The translations under genes and the position numbers were made by a program. The notes beneath the pieces were generated by a model. The model searched no databases, was not told the origin of the DNA, and saw only the letters and a list, made by a program, of their open reading frames with translations. A DNA stretch of 64,000 nucleotides from Streptomyces venezuelae ATCC 10712 (GTDB taxonomy: Bacteria > Actinomycetota > Actinomycetes > Streptomycetales > Streptomycetaceae): NCBI RefSeq assembly GCF_008639165.1, contig NZ_CP029197.1, forward strand, positions 806,001-870,000. The letters run 5' to 3'. Of this stretch, positions 9,591 through 17,661 are shown piece by piece; position 1 is the first letter of the stretch, and every line of letters starts with the position of its first letter.

Positions 9591-9700
9591 ACCCTCGTCT
9601 CTTTGACCTGGGCCTTGTCACCCGGACGGCGCCACCGGGCCTCCGGAGGACGTGCGCCGCTCGCTTGATTGCCGGTGCGGAATCCCCCTATCCTGAGTTT

Positions 9701-10921
9701 GTGCCGCTACTAAACAAAGTACGGACGGTCCCGGGGGGCTCCGGCGGAGACACCGCCACCCGCTCCCTGTCCCGCCTCCGCGTCGCCCTGACCCTCTTCT
9801 TCGCCCTCGACGGCTTCCTCTTCGCCGGCTGGGTCGTCCGCATCCCCGCCGTCAAGCAGCAGACCGGCGCCTCCGCGGGCGACCTCGGCCTCGCCCTGCT
9901 CGGGGTGTCCGCCGGCGCCGTCATCACCATGACGCTGACCGGGCGCCTCTGCCGCCGGTACGGGTCCCACGCCGTCACCGTGGCCACCGCCGTGCTGCTC
10001 TCCCTCTCGGTGGCCCTGCCCGCCCTCACCCGCTCCCCGCTGGCCCTGGGGCTCGTCCTGCTGGTCTTCGGCGCCGCGTACGGCGGGATCAACGTCGCCA
10101 TGAACAGCGCCGCCGTCGACCTCGTCACCGCGCTGCGACGGCCGGTGATGCCCAGCTTCCACGCCGCCTTCAGCCTCGGCGGGATGATCGGAGCCGGGCT
10201 CGGCGGGCTGGTCGCCGGCGGCCTCTCCCCGACCGCCCATCTGCTCGCGCTCACCGGCGTCGGGCTGGCGACGACCGCCGCCGCCGGGCCGGTGCTGCTG
10301 CGGCACCCCTCCCCCGGGCCGCCGCCCGAGTCCCTCGCACCGACCACCGAGAGCGAGCCGCGGGGCGGGGCCCGGCGGATCGTGCTCGTCTTCGGAGTGA
10401 TCGCGCTCTGCACCGCGTACGGGGAAGGCGCCCTCGCCGACTGGGGCGCCCTGCACCTCGAACAGGACCTGCACGCGCACCCCGGCGTGGCCGCCGCCGG
10501 GTACTCCGTCTTCGCGCTGACGATGACCGCCGGGCGGCTCTCCGGTACGGCCTTGCTCGAACGGCTCGGCCAGACCCGCACGCTGGTCGCGGGTGGCGCG
10601 ACGGCCGCCGCCGGCATGCTGCTCGGCGCGCTCGCGCCCAGCGTCTGGGCCACCCTGCTCGGCTTCGCCGTCACCGGGCTCGGGCTCGCCAACATCTTCC
10701 CCGTCGCCGTGGCCCGGGCGGGCGCCGTCGCAGGCCCCGGCGGGGTGGCGACCGCGTCCACGCTCGGCTACGGGGGGATGCTGCTGGGCCCGCCGTCGAT
10801 CGGGTTCCTCGCCGACTGGTTCTCGCTGCCCGTGGCCCTGACGACGGTCGCGGTCCTCGCCGCGGGCGCCGCCGCGATGGGGTACTGGGCACGGAACGCG
10901 GGGACGGCACAGTCGAGTTGA
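9701..10921 (+). CDS. MFS transporter (12 TM)
   Basis: A 406-aa major facilitator superfamily permease. Hydrophobic helices follow through the length in two six-helix halves, with the inter-helix loop TGRLCRRYGSHAV carrying the basic motif A-like pattern and a central polar loop (HPSPGPPPESLAPTTESEPRGGARR) between the halves. It is close to the FucP/YbjJ-like group of putative sugar or drug permeases; the substrate is unknown. The GTG at 9701 follows TATCCT (9689-9694) by 6 nt and has no ribosome site, suggesting a leaderless message. A downstream start cannot be excluded. Confidence 0.88.
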   Translation: MPLLNKVRTVPGGSGGDTATRSLSRLRVALTLFFALDGFLFAGWVVRIPAVKQQTGASAGDLGLALLGVSAGAVITMTLTGRLCRRYGSHAVTVATAVLLSLSVALPALTRSPLALGLVLLVFGAAYGGINVAMNSAAVDLVTALRRPVMPSFHAAFSLGGMIGAGLGGLVAGGLSPTAHLLALTGVGLATTAAAGPVLLRHPSPGPPPESLAPTTESEPRGGARRIVLVFGVIALCTAYGEGALADWGALHLEQDLHAHPGVAAAGYSVFALTMTAGRLSGTALLERLGQTRTLVAGGATAAAGMLLGALAPSVWATLLGFAVTGLGLANIFPVAVARAGAVAGPGGVATASTLGYGGMLLGPPSIGFLADWFSLPVALTTVAVLAAGAAAMGYWARNAGTAQSS

Positions 10922-10963
10922 GGGGCGGTGGTGGTCCGTCCGCGGGACTGCCAGAATCGCGTC

Positions 10964-11722
10964 ATGGACTCGACCAGCGGCGGAACGTTGAAGATCACGG
11001 AGTATGTCGACGCGGTGGAGACGGCCGGTCTCGCCCTCGCGGAGGCGGCGGGCGAGGCCGGGGTCGGCGCGGCGGTCCCCACCTGCCCGGGGTGGCGGAT
11101 CCGGGACCTCCTCCGGCACACGACGAAGGTCCACCGCTGGGCCACCGAGCACATCGTCGAGGCACACCCGACGTACCGGCCGGAGCCCGGCGAGACCGCG
11201 CTCGACGGCGCGGAGCTGCTGGCCCACTACCGCGAGGGGCACGCCGGCCTGGTCGCCGCCCTGCGCGCGGCGCCGGAGGACCTGGAGTGCTGGAGCTTCC
11301 TCCCGGCGCCCTCGTCCCTCGCCTTCTGGGCGCGGCGCCAGGCGCACGAGACGACCGTGCACCGCGCGGACGCCGAGTCGGCGACGCCCGGCGGCCCGGG
11401 GCCGGTGGATCCGGTGCTGGCCGCCGACGGCATCGACGAGCTGCTGCGCGGGTTCCACGGCCGCGACAGGAGTCGCGTGCGGACGCCGGAGCCCCGGACC
11501 CTGCGGGTGCGGGCCACCGACACGGGCGACGTGTGGACCGTACGGCTCTCGGCGTCGAAGCCGCCTGCGACCGAGCGGGCGACGGGTGAGGCGGACGCCG
11601 AACTGAGCGGCCCCGCCGACCGGTTGTACCTGTGCCTGTGGAACCGGCTGCCCGTCGACGCCGTCACGCTCACCGGTGACGCGGCGCTCGCGCGCCTGTG
11701 GCAGGAGACCTCGGCGATCTGA
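10964..11722 (+). CDS. Maleylpyruvate isomerase-family mycothiol-dependent protein
   Basis: A 252-aa DinB/MDMPI-type protein. The N-terminal helical bundle shows the family pattern CPGWRIRDLLRHTTKVHRW (about residues 38-56), and metal-binding histidines are visible at HTTKVH and at RRQAHETTVHRADAE. The C-terminal MDMPI_C-like domain is present (DVWTVRLSASKP, ELSGPADRLYLCLWNR). Members use mycothiol as cofactor or act as mycothiol transferases; the substrate here is unknown. The ATG at 10964 lies 6 nt after CAGAAT, a likely leaderless start. The gene converges on the DHFR-like gene with no gap between the stop codons. Confidence 0.88.
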   Translation: MDSTSGGTLKITEYVDAVETAGLALAEAAGEAGVGAAVPTCPGWRIRDLLRHTTKVHRWATEHIVEAHPTYRPEPGETALDGAELLAHYREGHAGLVAALRAAPEDLECWSFLPAPSSLAFWARRQAHETTVHRADAESATPGGPGPVDPVLAADGIDELLRGFHGRDRSRVRTPEPRTLRVRATDTGDVWTVRLSASKPPATERATGEADAELSGPADRLYLCLWNRLPVDAVTLTGDAALARLWQETSAI

Positions 11723-12295
11723 TCAGGACGGCGTCCGCACCACGCGGTGGCGGAGGTAGACGACTCCCGAGTCGAAGGTGCGGTTCTCGACGAGTTCGAG
11801 GGACACCCGGCGCTCGTTCCGGGGGAAGTACGGAATGCCGCCGCCGAGCAGGATCGGGTAGACCCTGATCCGGTACTCGTCGATCAGTCCCGCCCCGGCC
11901 GCCTCGGCGGCGAGGGCCGCGCCGCCGATCGCGATGTCCCCCTCCCCCGGCTCGGCGCGCAGGCGCTCGATCTCCTCCGCCACGCCGCCGGAGGCCAGCC
12001 GGGCGTTGCCCTCGACCGCCGACAGGGTGGTGGAGAAGACCACCTTCGGCAGCGGGTTCCAGAGCGCGACCCATTCGCGTTCTGCGTCGTCGAGCTCGTG
12101 GTCCTGCTCGGCGGTCTCCCAGTACAGCATCGTCTCGTACAGCCGACGCCCCATCAGATGGACGCCCACTCCCCGGACCTCGTCCATCGCGAGGCGGAAG
12201 ACGTCCGGACTGGGCACCCCCCAGTCGATGCCGCCGTCCGGCGCCGTGATGAAGCCGTCGAGCGAGACGGACAGCGAATAGGTCACGCTGCGCAT
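11723..12295 (-). CDS. Dihydrofolate reductase / RibD C-terminal domain family protein
   Basis: A 190-aa single-domain protein with the opening VTYSLSVSLDGFITAPDGGIDW, the nucleotide-binding LMGRRLYETMLYWE, and the end RVYPILLGGGIPYF, all typical of the stand-alone YyaP/YwjB-like DHFR family. These probably reduce a pteridine-like or other heterocyclic substrate with NADPH; no folate role is implied. Its stop abuts that of the convergent upstream gene. Confidence 0.9.
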   Translation of the reverse strand: MRSVTYSLSVSLDGFITAPDGGIDWGVPSPDVFRLAMDEVRGVGVHLMGRRLYETMLYWETAEQDHELDDAEREWVALWNPLPKVVFSTTLSAVEGNARLASGGVAEEIERLRAEPGEGDIAIGGAALAAEAAGAGLIDEYRIRVYPILLGGGIPYFPRNERRVSLELVENRTFDSGVVYLRHRVVRTPS

Positions 12296-12376
12296 CAGAA
12301 GTCCTCCTCGGTTGAGGGCTTCGACAGTACGACCGCCGGACCCCGCTGGACCCGCGACACGGCCCAGGAGGGCCGT

Positions 12377-13060
12377 TCAGCCCAGCCAGCCGGGCCGGAC
12401 CAGGCCCGACTCGTAGGCGAGGACGACCAGTTGGGCGCGGTCGCGGGCACCGAGTTTGACCATGGCCCGGCTGACGTGGGTCTTGGCGGTGAGGGGGCTC
12501 ACGACCAGCCGGCGGGCGATCTCCCCGTTGGACAGGCCGATGCCCACCAGGGCCATCACCTCCCGCTCCCGCTCGGTCAGGGCGCCCAGCGAGGCCGCAG
12601 CCCCCGGCGCCTTCGAGCGGGCCGCGAACTCCTCGATCAGCCGGCGGGTGACCCCCGGGGAGAGCAGCGCGTCGCCGTCGACGACGGCGCGGACCGCGCG
12701 GAGCAGCTCCTCCGGCTCGGTGTCCTTCACGAGGAAGCCGGAGGCGCCCGCCCGGATCGCCTCGAAGACGTACTCGTCGAGCTCGAAGGTGGTCAGCATG
12801 ACGACCCGGACGTCGGTGAGGCCGGGGTCGTCCGTGATGCGGCGGGTGGCTTCCAGGCCGTCCAGCCTCGGCATCCGGATGTCCATGAGGACGACGTCGG
12901 GCCGCAGGGCCCGCACCTGCTCCAGGGCCTCCCCGCCGTCGGCCGCCTCGCCGGCGACCTCGATGTCCGGCTGGGCGTCGAGTAGCGCGCGGAACCCCGC
13001 CCGTACCAGCGACTGGTCGTCCGCGAGCAGCACACGGATCACGGGGGTCTTGTCGGTCAC
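12377..13060 (-). CDS. NarL/LuxR-type response regulator
   Basis: A 227-aa regulator with a receiver domain (acidic pair D14-D15, phosphoacceptor D60 in VVLMDIRMP, lysine in GFLVKD) and a C-terminal LuxR helix-turn-helix (about residues 163-215, LTEREREVMALVGIGLSNGEI). Its GTG start overlaps the stop of the sensor kinase gene by 4 bp, so the two form a coupled two-component system. The target genes are not evident; no transporter gene lies directly downstream. Confidence 0.95.
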   Translation of the reverse strand: MTDKTPVIRVLLADDQSLVRAGFRALLDAQPDIEVAGEAADGGEALEQVRALRPDVVLMDIRMPRLDGLEATRRITDDPGLTDVRVVMLTTFELDEYVFEAIRAGASGFLVKDTEPEELLRAVRAVVDGDALLSPGVTRRLIEEFAARSKAPGAAASLGALTEREREVMALVGIGLSNGEIARRLVVSPLTAKTHVSRAMVKLGARDRAQLVVLAYESGLVRPGWLG

Positions 13061-14253
13061 GAGGATTCCTCGGTGCGGAGCGGGAGTGATGCGTGGACGC
13101 GGAAGCCGCCGTCCGGGCGGGCGCCCGCCTCGATGCCGCCACCGAGGGCGGCGGCCCGTTCCCGCATCCCGGCCAGGCCGTTGCCGCTGCCGCCCGCCTC
13201 GGTGCCGGTGGCGGGGCCCTCGTCGTCGACGGTCAGCTCAAGCCGCCCGGAGCCGTACGCGATCCGCACCGCGGCCGTACGTGAACCGGAGTGGCGCACC
13301 ACGTTGGTGAGCGCCTCCTGCACGATCCGGAAGGCGGCGAGGTCGGCGCCGGGCGGCAGGCCGGTCCGTCGTCCGGTGGTCGCCACGGTGACGGCGAGGC
13401 CCGTGGCGGCGGCCTGTTCGACGAGTTCGGGGAGCCGGTCGAGGCCGGGCGCGGGGGCGCGGGGCGCGTCGCCGGGGGTGCGGAGGGTGTCGAGCACCTG
13501 GCGCACCTCGCCGAGCGCCTCCTTGCTGGCCGCCTTGATGGTCTTCAGCGCGGTACGGGCCTGCTCGGGATCGGTGTCGAGGAGGGCGAGGCCGGCCCCG
13601 GCCTGGACGTTGATCACGGAGATCGAGTGGGCGAGCACGTCGTGGAGCTCCCGGGCGATGCGGAGCCGTTCCTCGTCGGCGCGGCGCCGTTCGGCGGCGG
13701 CCCGGTCGGCGCGCAGCTGCGCGCGCTGCTCGCGCCGCACCCGTACCGTCTCGGAGGCGGCGAGGACCGCCACCGCGAAGGCGGCCGCGGGAAGCTCCTG
13801 ACCCCAGGGGGCCGGCCCGTCGCCCGCCGGGGGCAGCCAGCGGTAGAGCCAGTGCGAGAGCAGCAGGTGTCCCGCCCAGAGCAGGCCGAGGGCCCAGGCG
13901 GCGGCGGTGCGGTGACCGTGCACGACGGCCGCGAAGCAGGCGACTCCGACCAGGCCGAAGACGGGGCCGTACGGGTAACCCGCGGCGAGGTAGCCGAGGG
14001 TGACGGCGGCGACGCCGAACACCACCGGCACGGGCCGTCGGTGACGGAACAGCAGCGGGGCCGCGCCGAGCAGCAGCAGGGCGCGACCGAGCACGTCGAG
14101 CGTCTCCCGGCCGGGCTGGTTGCGGGCGGCGAAGCCGGTGCCCACCATGACGATCACGGCGATCAGGACCGTGGACCGCCAGGGCAGCCCACGGCCGCCG
14201 TCCCCTCGCTGCCACCGGCCCCACGCGGGCCGGGGCGCCCGTTCCTCTTCCAT
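13057..14253 (-). CDS. Sensor histidine kinase (HisKA_3 family)
   Basis: A 398-aa NarX/DesK-like kinase. An N-terminal membrane domain with four to six helices (about residues 25-165) has almost no extracellular loops. It is followed by the dimerisation/phosphoacceptor helix (RIARELHDVLAHSISVINVQ, phosphorylated His in ELHD) and a HATPase domain with N-box EALTNVVRHSG and G-box GNGLAGMRERA. It is coupled to the downstream response regulator. The ATG at 14253 is 7 nt after TAGCGT (minus strand), pointing to a leaderless message; an in-frame GTG at 14262 is the alternative. Confidence 0.93.
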   Translation of the reverse strand: MEEERAPRPAWGRWQRGDGGRGLPWRSTVLIAVIVMVGTGFAARNQPGRETLDVLGRALLLLGAAPLLFRHRRPVPVVFGVAAVTLGYLAAGYPYGPVFGLVGVACFAAVVHGHRTAAAWALGLLWAGHLLLSHWLYRWLPPAGDGPAPWGQELPAAAFAVAVLAASETVRVRREQRAQLRADRAAAERRRADEERLRIARELHDVLAHSISVINVQAGAGLALLDTDPEQARTALKTIKAASKEALGEVRQVLDTLRTPGDAPRAPAPGLDRLPELVEQAAATGLAVTVATTGRRTGLPPGADLAAFRIVQEALTNVVRHSGSRTAAVRIAYGSGRLELTVDDEGPATGTEAGGSGNGLAGMRERAAALGGGIEAGARPDGGFRVHASLPLRTEESS

Positions 14254-14382
14254 GTCCGCCACGCTAACCGGACCGGAGCCGCGAGCACGTCAGCCGGACG
14301 AGGTGGTCCCGCGTACTCCCGCCGGAGTAGACGCCTCTGCGCGGCTCGCGCCGTCCGCCCGACGCCTCGGAAGCGGGCCCGT

Positions 14383-15078
14383 TCAGCCGCGGGGCAGCAG
14401 GCCGACGTCCTGGCCGAGGCGGCGGGCCGCCGTCGCGAAGAAGGCCTCCCGGTCCTCGACGACCCGGTGGAAGTGGCCGAACACCTCGAAGGAGACCAGC
14501 CCGAAGAGCTGCGACCAGGCGGCCACCAGCGCGACGGCGAGGGCCGGGGGGAGGTCCGGGGCGATGTCCGCGGCGAGGCGGGCGGCCTCGGGGCGGAGCT
14601 CCTCGGGGAGCGGGGGAAGGGCGACTCCCTCGCCCTCGTGGGCCCGGCGGGCGATGTCGACGAGGACGAGGCCGACACGGCCCGCGGGGGCGATCGTGTC
14701 CTGGGGCGCGGTGTAGCCGGGCACCGGAGAGCCGTAGATCAGGGCGTACTCGTGCGGGTGGGCGACGGCCCAGGCGCGGACCGCTCGGCAGACGGCGGTC
14801 CAGCGGTCGAGCGGTCGCTGCCCCGCGGTGTCGGCGACGGCACGTTCGGCGGCGGCGCCGACCGCGTCGTAGGCGTCGACGATCAGGGCGGTGAGGAGGT
14901 CGTCGCGGCTCGGGAAGTAGCGGTAGAGCGCGGAGGACACCATGCCGAGCTCGCGGGCCACGGCGCGCAGGGAGAGCTTCGCGGCGCCTTCGGCGGCGAG
15001 CTGGGTGCGGGCCTCGTCCTTGATGGCGGCGGTGATCTCGATACGGGCGCGGGCGCGGGCTCCTCGAACGGTCGTCAT
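14383..15078 (-). CDS. TetR/AcrR family transcriptional regulator
   Basis: A 231-aa repressor with an N-terminal helix-turn-helix (about residues 15-60, LSLRAVARELGMVSSALYRYFPSRDDLL) and a C-terminal TetR_C_13-like ligand-binding domain (ALIYGSPVPGY). It is divergent from the deazaflavin-dependent oxidoreductase gene at 15246. Three operator-like GAGAGCA repeats lie between the two, one of them directly at its own start, so autorepression and repression of the oxidoreductase are likely. The ATG at 15078 was chosen because upstream in-frame sequence overlaps those operators. Confidence 0.92.
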   Translation of the reverse strand: MTTVRGARARARIEITAAIKDEARTQLAAEGAAKLSLRAVARELGMVSSALYRYFPSRDDLLTALIVDAYDAVGAAAERAVADTAGQRPLDRWTAVCRAVRAWAVAHPHEYALIYGSPVPGYTAPQDTIAPAGRVGLVLVDIARRAHEGEGVALPPLPEELRPEAARLAADIAPDLPPALAVALVAAWSQLFGLVSFEVFGHFHRVVEDREAFFATAARRLGQDVGLLPRG

Positions 15079-15079
15079 G

Positions 15080-15185
15080 GAGAGCAGTGTATCCACTTTC
15101 GGAGCAGCGATACGAAACGAGAGCACCGCTCTTGATTGTGCGCGCCGATCCGTGCACACTGATCTCAAGCGAGAGCAGTGCTCAC
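15080..15185. promoter_or_regulatory. Three TetR operator-like repeats and a divergent promoter
   Basis: Copies of GAGAGCA(G/C)(T/C)G start at 15080, 15119 and 15171. Two are palindromic: AGAGC-ACC-GCTCT (15120-15132) and GAGCA-G-TGCTC (15173-15183). A promoter TTGATT (15132-15137), 17 nt, CACACT (15155-15160) fits the rightward gene; one site abuts its -35 and another lies at its transcription start, an arrangement that suits repression. Confidence 0.7.
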
Positions 15186-15245
15186 GTTTCAAAGGTTCCC
15201 CACCCCACCGCCCCGCCGCCCGGCCCGCACCCTCAGGAGGACCCC

Positions 15246-15722
15246 ATGTCCGCCACCGCCACCCACGTCATGAAGCCCGGCTGGTTCACCGTCCACGTCC
15301 TCAACCGCTCGGTCGCCTGGCTGACCCGGCGCGGCTTCAGCGTCTGGGGCTCCCGGGTCCTCGCCGTCCGCGGCCGCAAGAGCGGCGAGTGGCGCCGTAC
15401 CCCCGTCAACCTCCTCACGGTGGACGGCGCCCGGTACCTCGTCGCGCCCCGGGGCCACGTCCAGTGGACCCACAACATGCGGGCCGCAGGCGGCGGGCAG
15501 CTGATCCTCGGCAAGCACACGCAGGACTTCACCGTCGTCGAGGTGGCCGACGACGACAAGCCCGAGCTGCTGCGCGCCTACCTCAAGCGCTGGAAGGCCG
15601 AGGTCGGGATCTTCTTCGGCGGCGTCGGGCCCGACTCCTCCGACGAGGAGCTGCGCGCCGTGGCCCCCAAGCACCCCGTCTTCCGCGTCACGCCGACGGG
15701 CCCCGCCACCCCCGCCGCGTGA
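15246..15722 (+). CDS. Nitroreductase/deazaflavin (F420)-dependent oxidoreductase
   Basis: A 158-aa split-barrel protein of the Ddn/Rv3547-like family, with the characteristic RGRKSGEWRRTPVNLLTVDGARYLVAPRG stretch (key residues G-R-K-S-G and R-T-P-V) and N-M-R-A near residue 77. Family members bind coenzyme F420 and reduce quinones, nitro compounds or other xenobiotics. A strong AGGAGG at 15235-15240 is 5 nt before the ATG. Operator repeats upstream suggest control by the divergent TetR protein, perhaps induced by the compound it acts on. Confidence 0.92.
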   Translation: MSATATHVMKPGWFTVHVLNRSVAWLTRRGFSVWGSRVLAVRGRKSGEWRRTPVNLLTVDGARYLVAPRGHVQWTHNMRAAGGGQLILGKHTQDFTVVEVADDDKPELLRAYLKRWKAEVGIFFGGVGPDSSDEELRAVAPKHPVFRVTPTGPATPAA

Positions 15723-15783
15723 AGCCGGCCGGAGCGGCGGAGCCCGTCCGCCTCGCTCGTCACACCCACGCCGAACCGGCGCG

Positions 15784-17496
15784 TCAGACCGCTTCCGGAG
15801 CCTCCGGGTCCGCCGCCTTACCGGGAGCCTTCGCGCCCTCCCCCTCGATCGCCGAGGCGTCCGAGGACGCAGAGGGCGCAGGGGTCGCAGAGGGCGCCGG
15901 AGCCGCTCCGTGCTCGGCGGGGACCTCGGCGGCCTCCGGGGCCTCCGCGGTCTCCAGGGTCTCGGGGGTCTCCGGGGTCTCGGAGCGGTCGGACGTCTCC
16001 GAGTCCGCGCGGTCGCGTCGGCCGACGCCGCGGCCCACGGGGCCGACGCCGCTCGACGTGTCCATGCGCTTGTCGAGCATCTCAAGGGCCCGCCGGGCCA
16101 TGCCGTTCGAGCGGACCATGCCACCGAGCGTCGCGGAACCCCGCGTGATGTCGGCGAACGCGTTCCACGCGGGCCGCAGGCCCGTGATCGTCGCGTGCAG
16201 CAGCCCCGGCCGCCGCTCGAAGACGGCCAGCATCCGGCGTCCGACGGCCATCTCCACACCGAGCCCGGCCTTGATGGCGAAGGCGTAGTTCAGGGCCTGA
16301 CGCCGGGCGTCGACCGCGTCGTTCGCCTCCGCGACCCGGACCGCCCACTCGCCGGCGAGCCGGCCCGAGCGGAGCGCGTAAGAGATGCCCTCACGCGTCC
16401 ACGGCTCCAGGAGCCCGGCCGCGTCACCACAGACGAGGACCCGGCCGCGGGAGAGCGGCGAGTCGTCGGTGCGGCAGCGCGTCAGATGGCCGGAGGAGAT
16501 CGTGGGCTCGAAGCCGGAAAGACCGAGCCGGGCGACGAAGTCCTCCATGTACCGCTTGGTGGCGGCGCCCTCGCCGCGCGCCGAGATGACGCCGACGGTC
16601 AGCGTGTCGCCCTTCGGGAAGACCCAGCCGTAACTGCCCGGCATGGGACCCCAGTCGATGAGGACGCGGCCCTTCCAGTCCTCGGCCACCGACGCGGGCA
16701 CGGGGATCTCCGCCTCCAGGCCCAGGTCGACCTGCCCCATCTTCACACCGACGTGAGCGCCTATCCGGCTGGCGCTGCCGTCGGCGCCGACGACCGCGCG
16801 CGCGAGCAGGGTCTCGCCGTCGGCGAGGACCACGGCGACGGTCCGCCGGTCCGGGACGGACGGGCCGTGCTGCTCCACGCGGGTCACCGTGGCGCCGGTG
16901 CGCAGCTCGGCGCCGGCCTTCTGCGCGTGCTCGACGAGCTGGGCGTCGAACTCCGGGCGGTTGATGAGGCCGAAGAGCACCTTGCGCGAGCGGCGGGTCC
17001 GGGCGAAGCGGCCGTCCATGGAGAAGGTGACGGCGTGCACCCGGTCCTGGAGGGGCAGTTCGAAGCCGGGCGGCAGGGAGTCGCGCGAGGGACCGATGAT
17101 GCCGCCGCCGCAGGTCTTGTACCGGGGCAGCTCGGACTTCTCCAGGAGCAGCACCCGGCGGCCGGCCACGGCGGCCGCGTAGGCCGCGGAGGCGCCGGCC
17201 GGTCCCGCGCCGACCACGACGACGTCCCAGACGCCGGCCGCACCGGCGGTGGCGGGGTCGTCGACGTCCACGGGGTCCACGGCGTACGTGGCGTCCGCGG
17301 AGTCCCCGGCCGGCAGCGCCGGCTCCGGCGACCCGGACTCCTCCGGCCGCTCGGCCCGCGTTCCGTCGTCCTTGACGACGCGCGCCGCGTCCGGGCTCCC
17401 GTCCGTCGCCGCCGCCTCCCCACCGATGCCCTCAGGAGCCGCACCCTCGGGCGCGGTGTGCTCCGGACCGGCGTTCTCTGCGTGCTCGCTGCTCAC
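15784..17496 (-). CDS. Geranylgeranyl reductase family FAD-dependent oxidoreductase
   Basis: A 570-aa flavoprotein. The FAD-binding GxGxxG (VVVVGAGPAGASAAYAAA) begins near residue 92, the second FAD motif is VLVCGDAAGLLEPWTREGI (about 355-375), and the substrate-side sequence PRYKTCGGGIIG is typical of the geranylgeranyl reductase family, which saturates isoprenoid chains such as menaquinone side chains. The catalytic core is about 400 aa; unusually it is flanked by about 85 acidic, Pro/Ala/Glu-rich residues at the N-terminus and about 95 at the C-terminus (including repeats ETPETPETLETAEAPEAAE), both probably disordered. No prenyl-synthase gene is nearby. Confidence 0.9.
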   Translation of the reverse strand: MSSEHAENAGPEHTAPEGAAPEGIGGEAAATDGSPDAARVVKDDGTRAERPEESGSPEPALPAGDSADATYAVDPVDVDDPATAGAAGVWDVVVVGAGPAGASAAYAAAVAGRRVLLLEKSELPRYKTCGGGIIGPSRDSLPPGFELPLQDRVHAVTFSMDGRFARTRRSRKVLFGLINRPEFDAQLVEHAQKAGAELRTGATVTRVEQHGPSVPDRRTVAVVLADGETLLARAVVGADGSASRIGAHVGVKMGQVDLGLEAEIPVPASVAEDWKGRVLIDWGPMPGSYGWVFPKGDTLTVGVISARGEGAATKRYMEDFVARLGLSGFEPTISSGHLTRCRTDDSPLSRGRVLVCGDAAGLLEPWTREGISYALRSGRLAGEWAVRVAEANDAVDARRQALNYAFAIKAGLGVEMAVGRRMLAVFERRPGLLHATITGLRPAWNAFADITRGSATLGGMVRSNGMARRALEMLDKRMDTSSGVGPVGRGVGRRDRADSETSDRSETPETPETLETAEAPEAAEVPAEHGAAPAPSATPAPSASSDASAIEGEGAKAPGKAADPEAPEAV

Positions 17497-17541
17497 GATG
17501 TGCTTCTGCTCCTGATCCGACCGGTGGTCTGCTCCTCAGGC

Positions 17542-17580
17542 ATCCTACGGCGCGGTAGCCGACGGCCCGCGCCGTAGGAT
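17542..17580. promoter_or_regulatory. Inverted repeat carrying divergent -10 boxes
   Basis: Perfect 13-bp arms ATCCTACGGCGCG (17542-17554) and CGCGCCGTAGGAT (17568-17580). Each arm contains TAGGAT in the orientation expected for the -10 box of the gene on its side (oxidoreductase leftward, peptidase rightward). It may be a shared operator or simply mirrored promoters. Confidence 0.55.
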
Positions 17581-17661
17581 CGGCGGTGCGTTCGCCGTAC
17601 CACGACATACGCCGATCGCCGTCCTCACGTCGTCAACGTCGCACCCATCAGGAGCGTGCCC

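Noticed and set aside
15784..17496. Terpenoid biosynthetic cluster around the geranylgeranyl-reductase-like gene
   Set aside because: No prenyl synthase, cyclase or P450 gene is adjacent; neighbours are housekeeping or regulatory.
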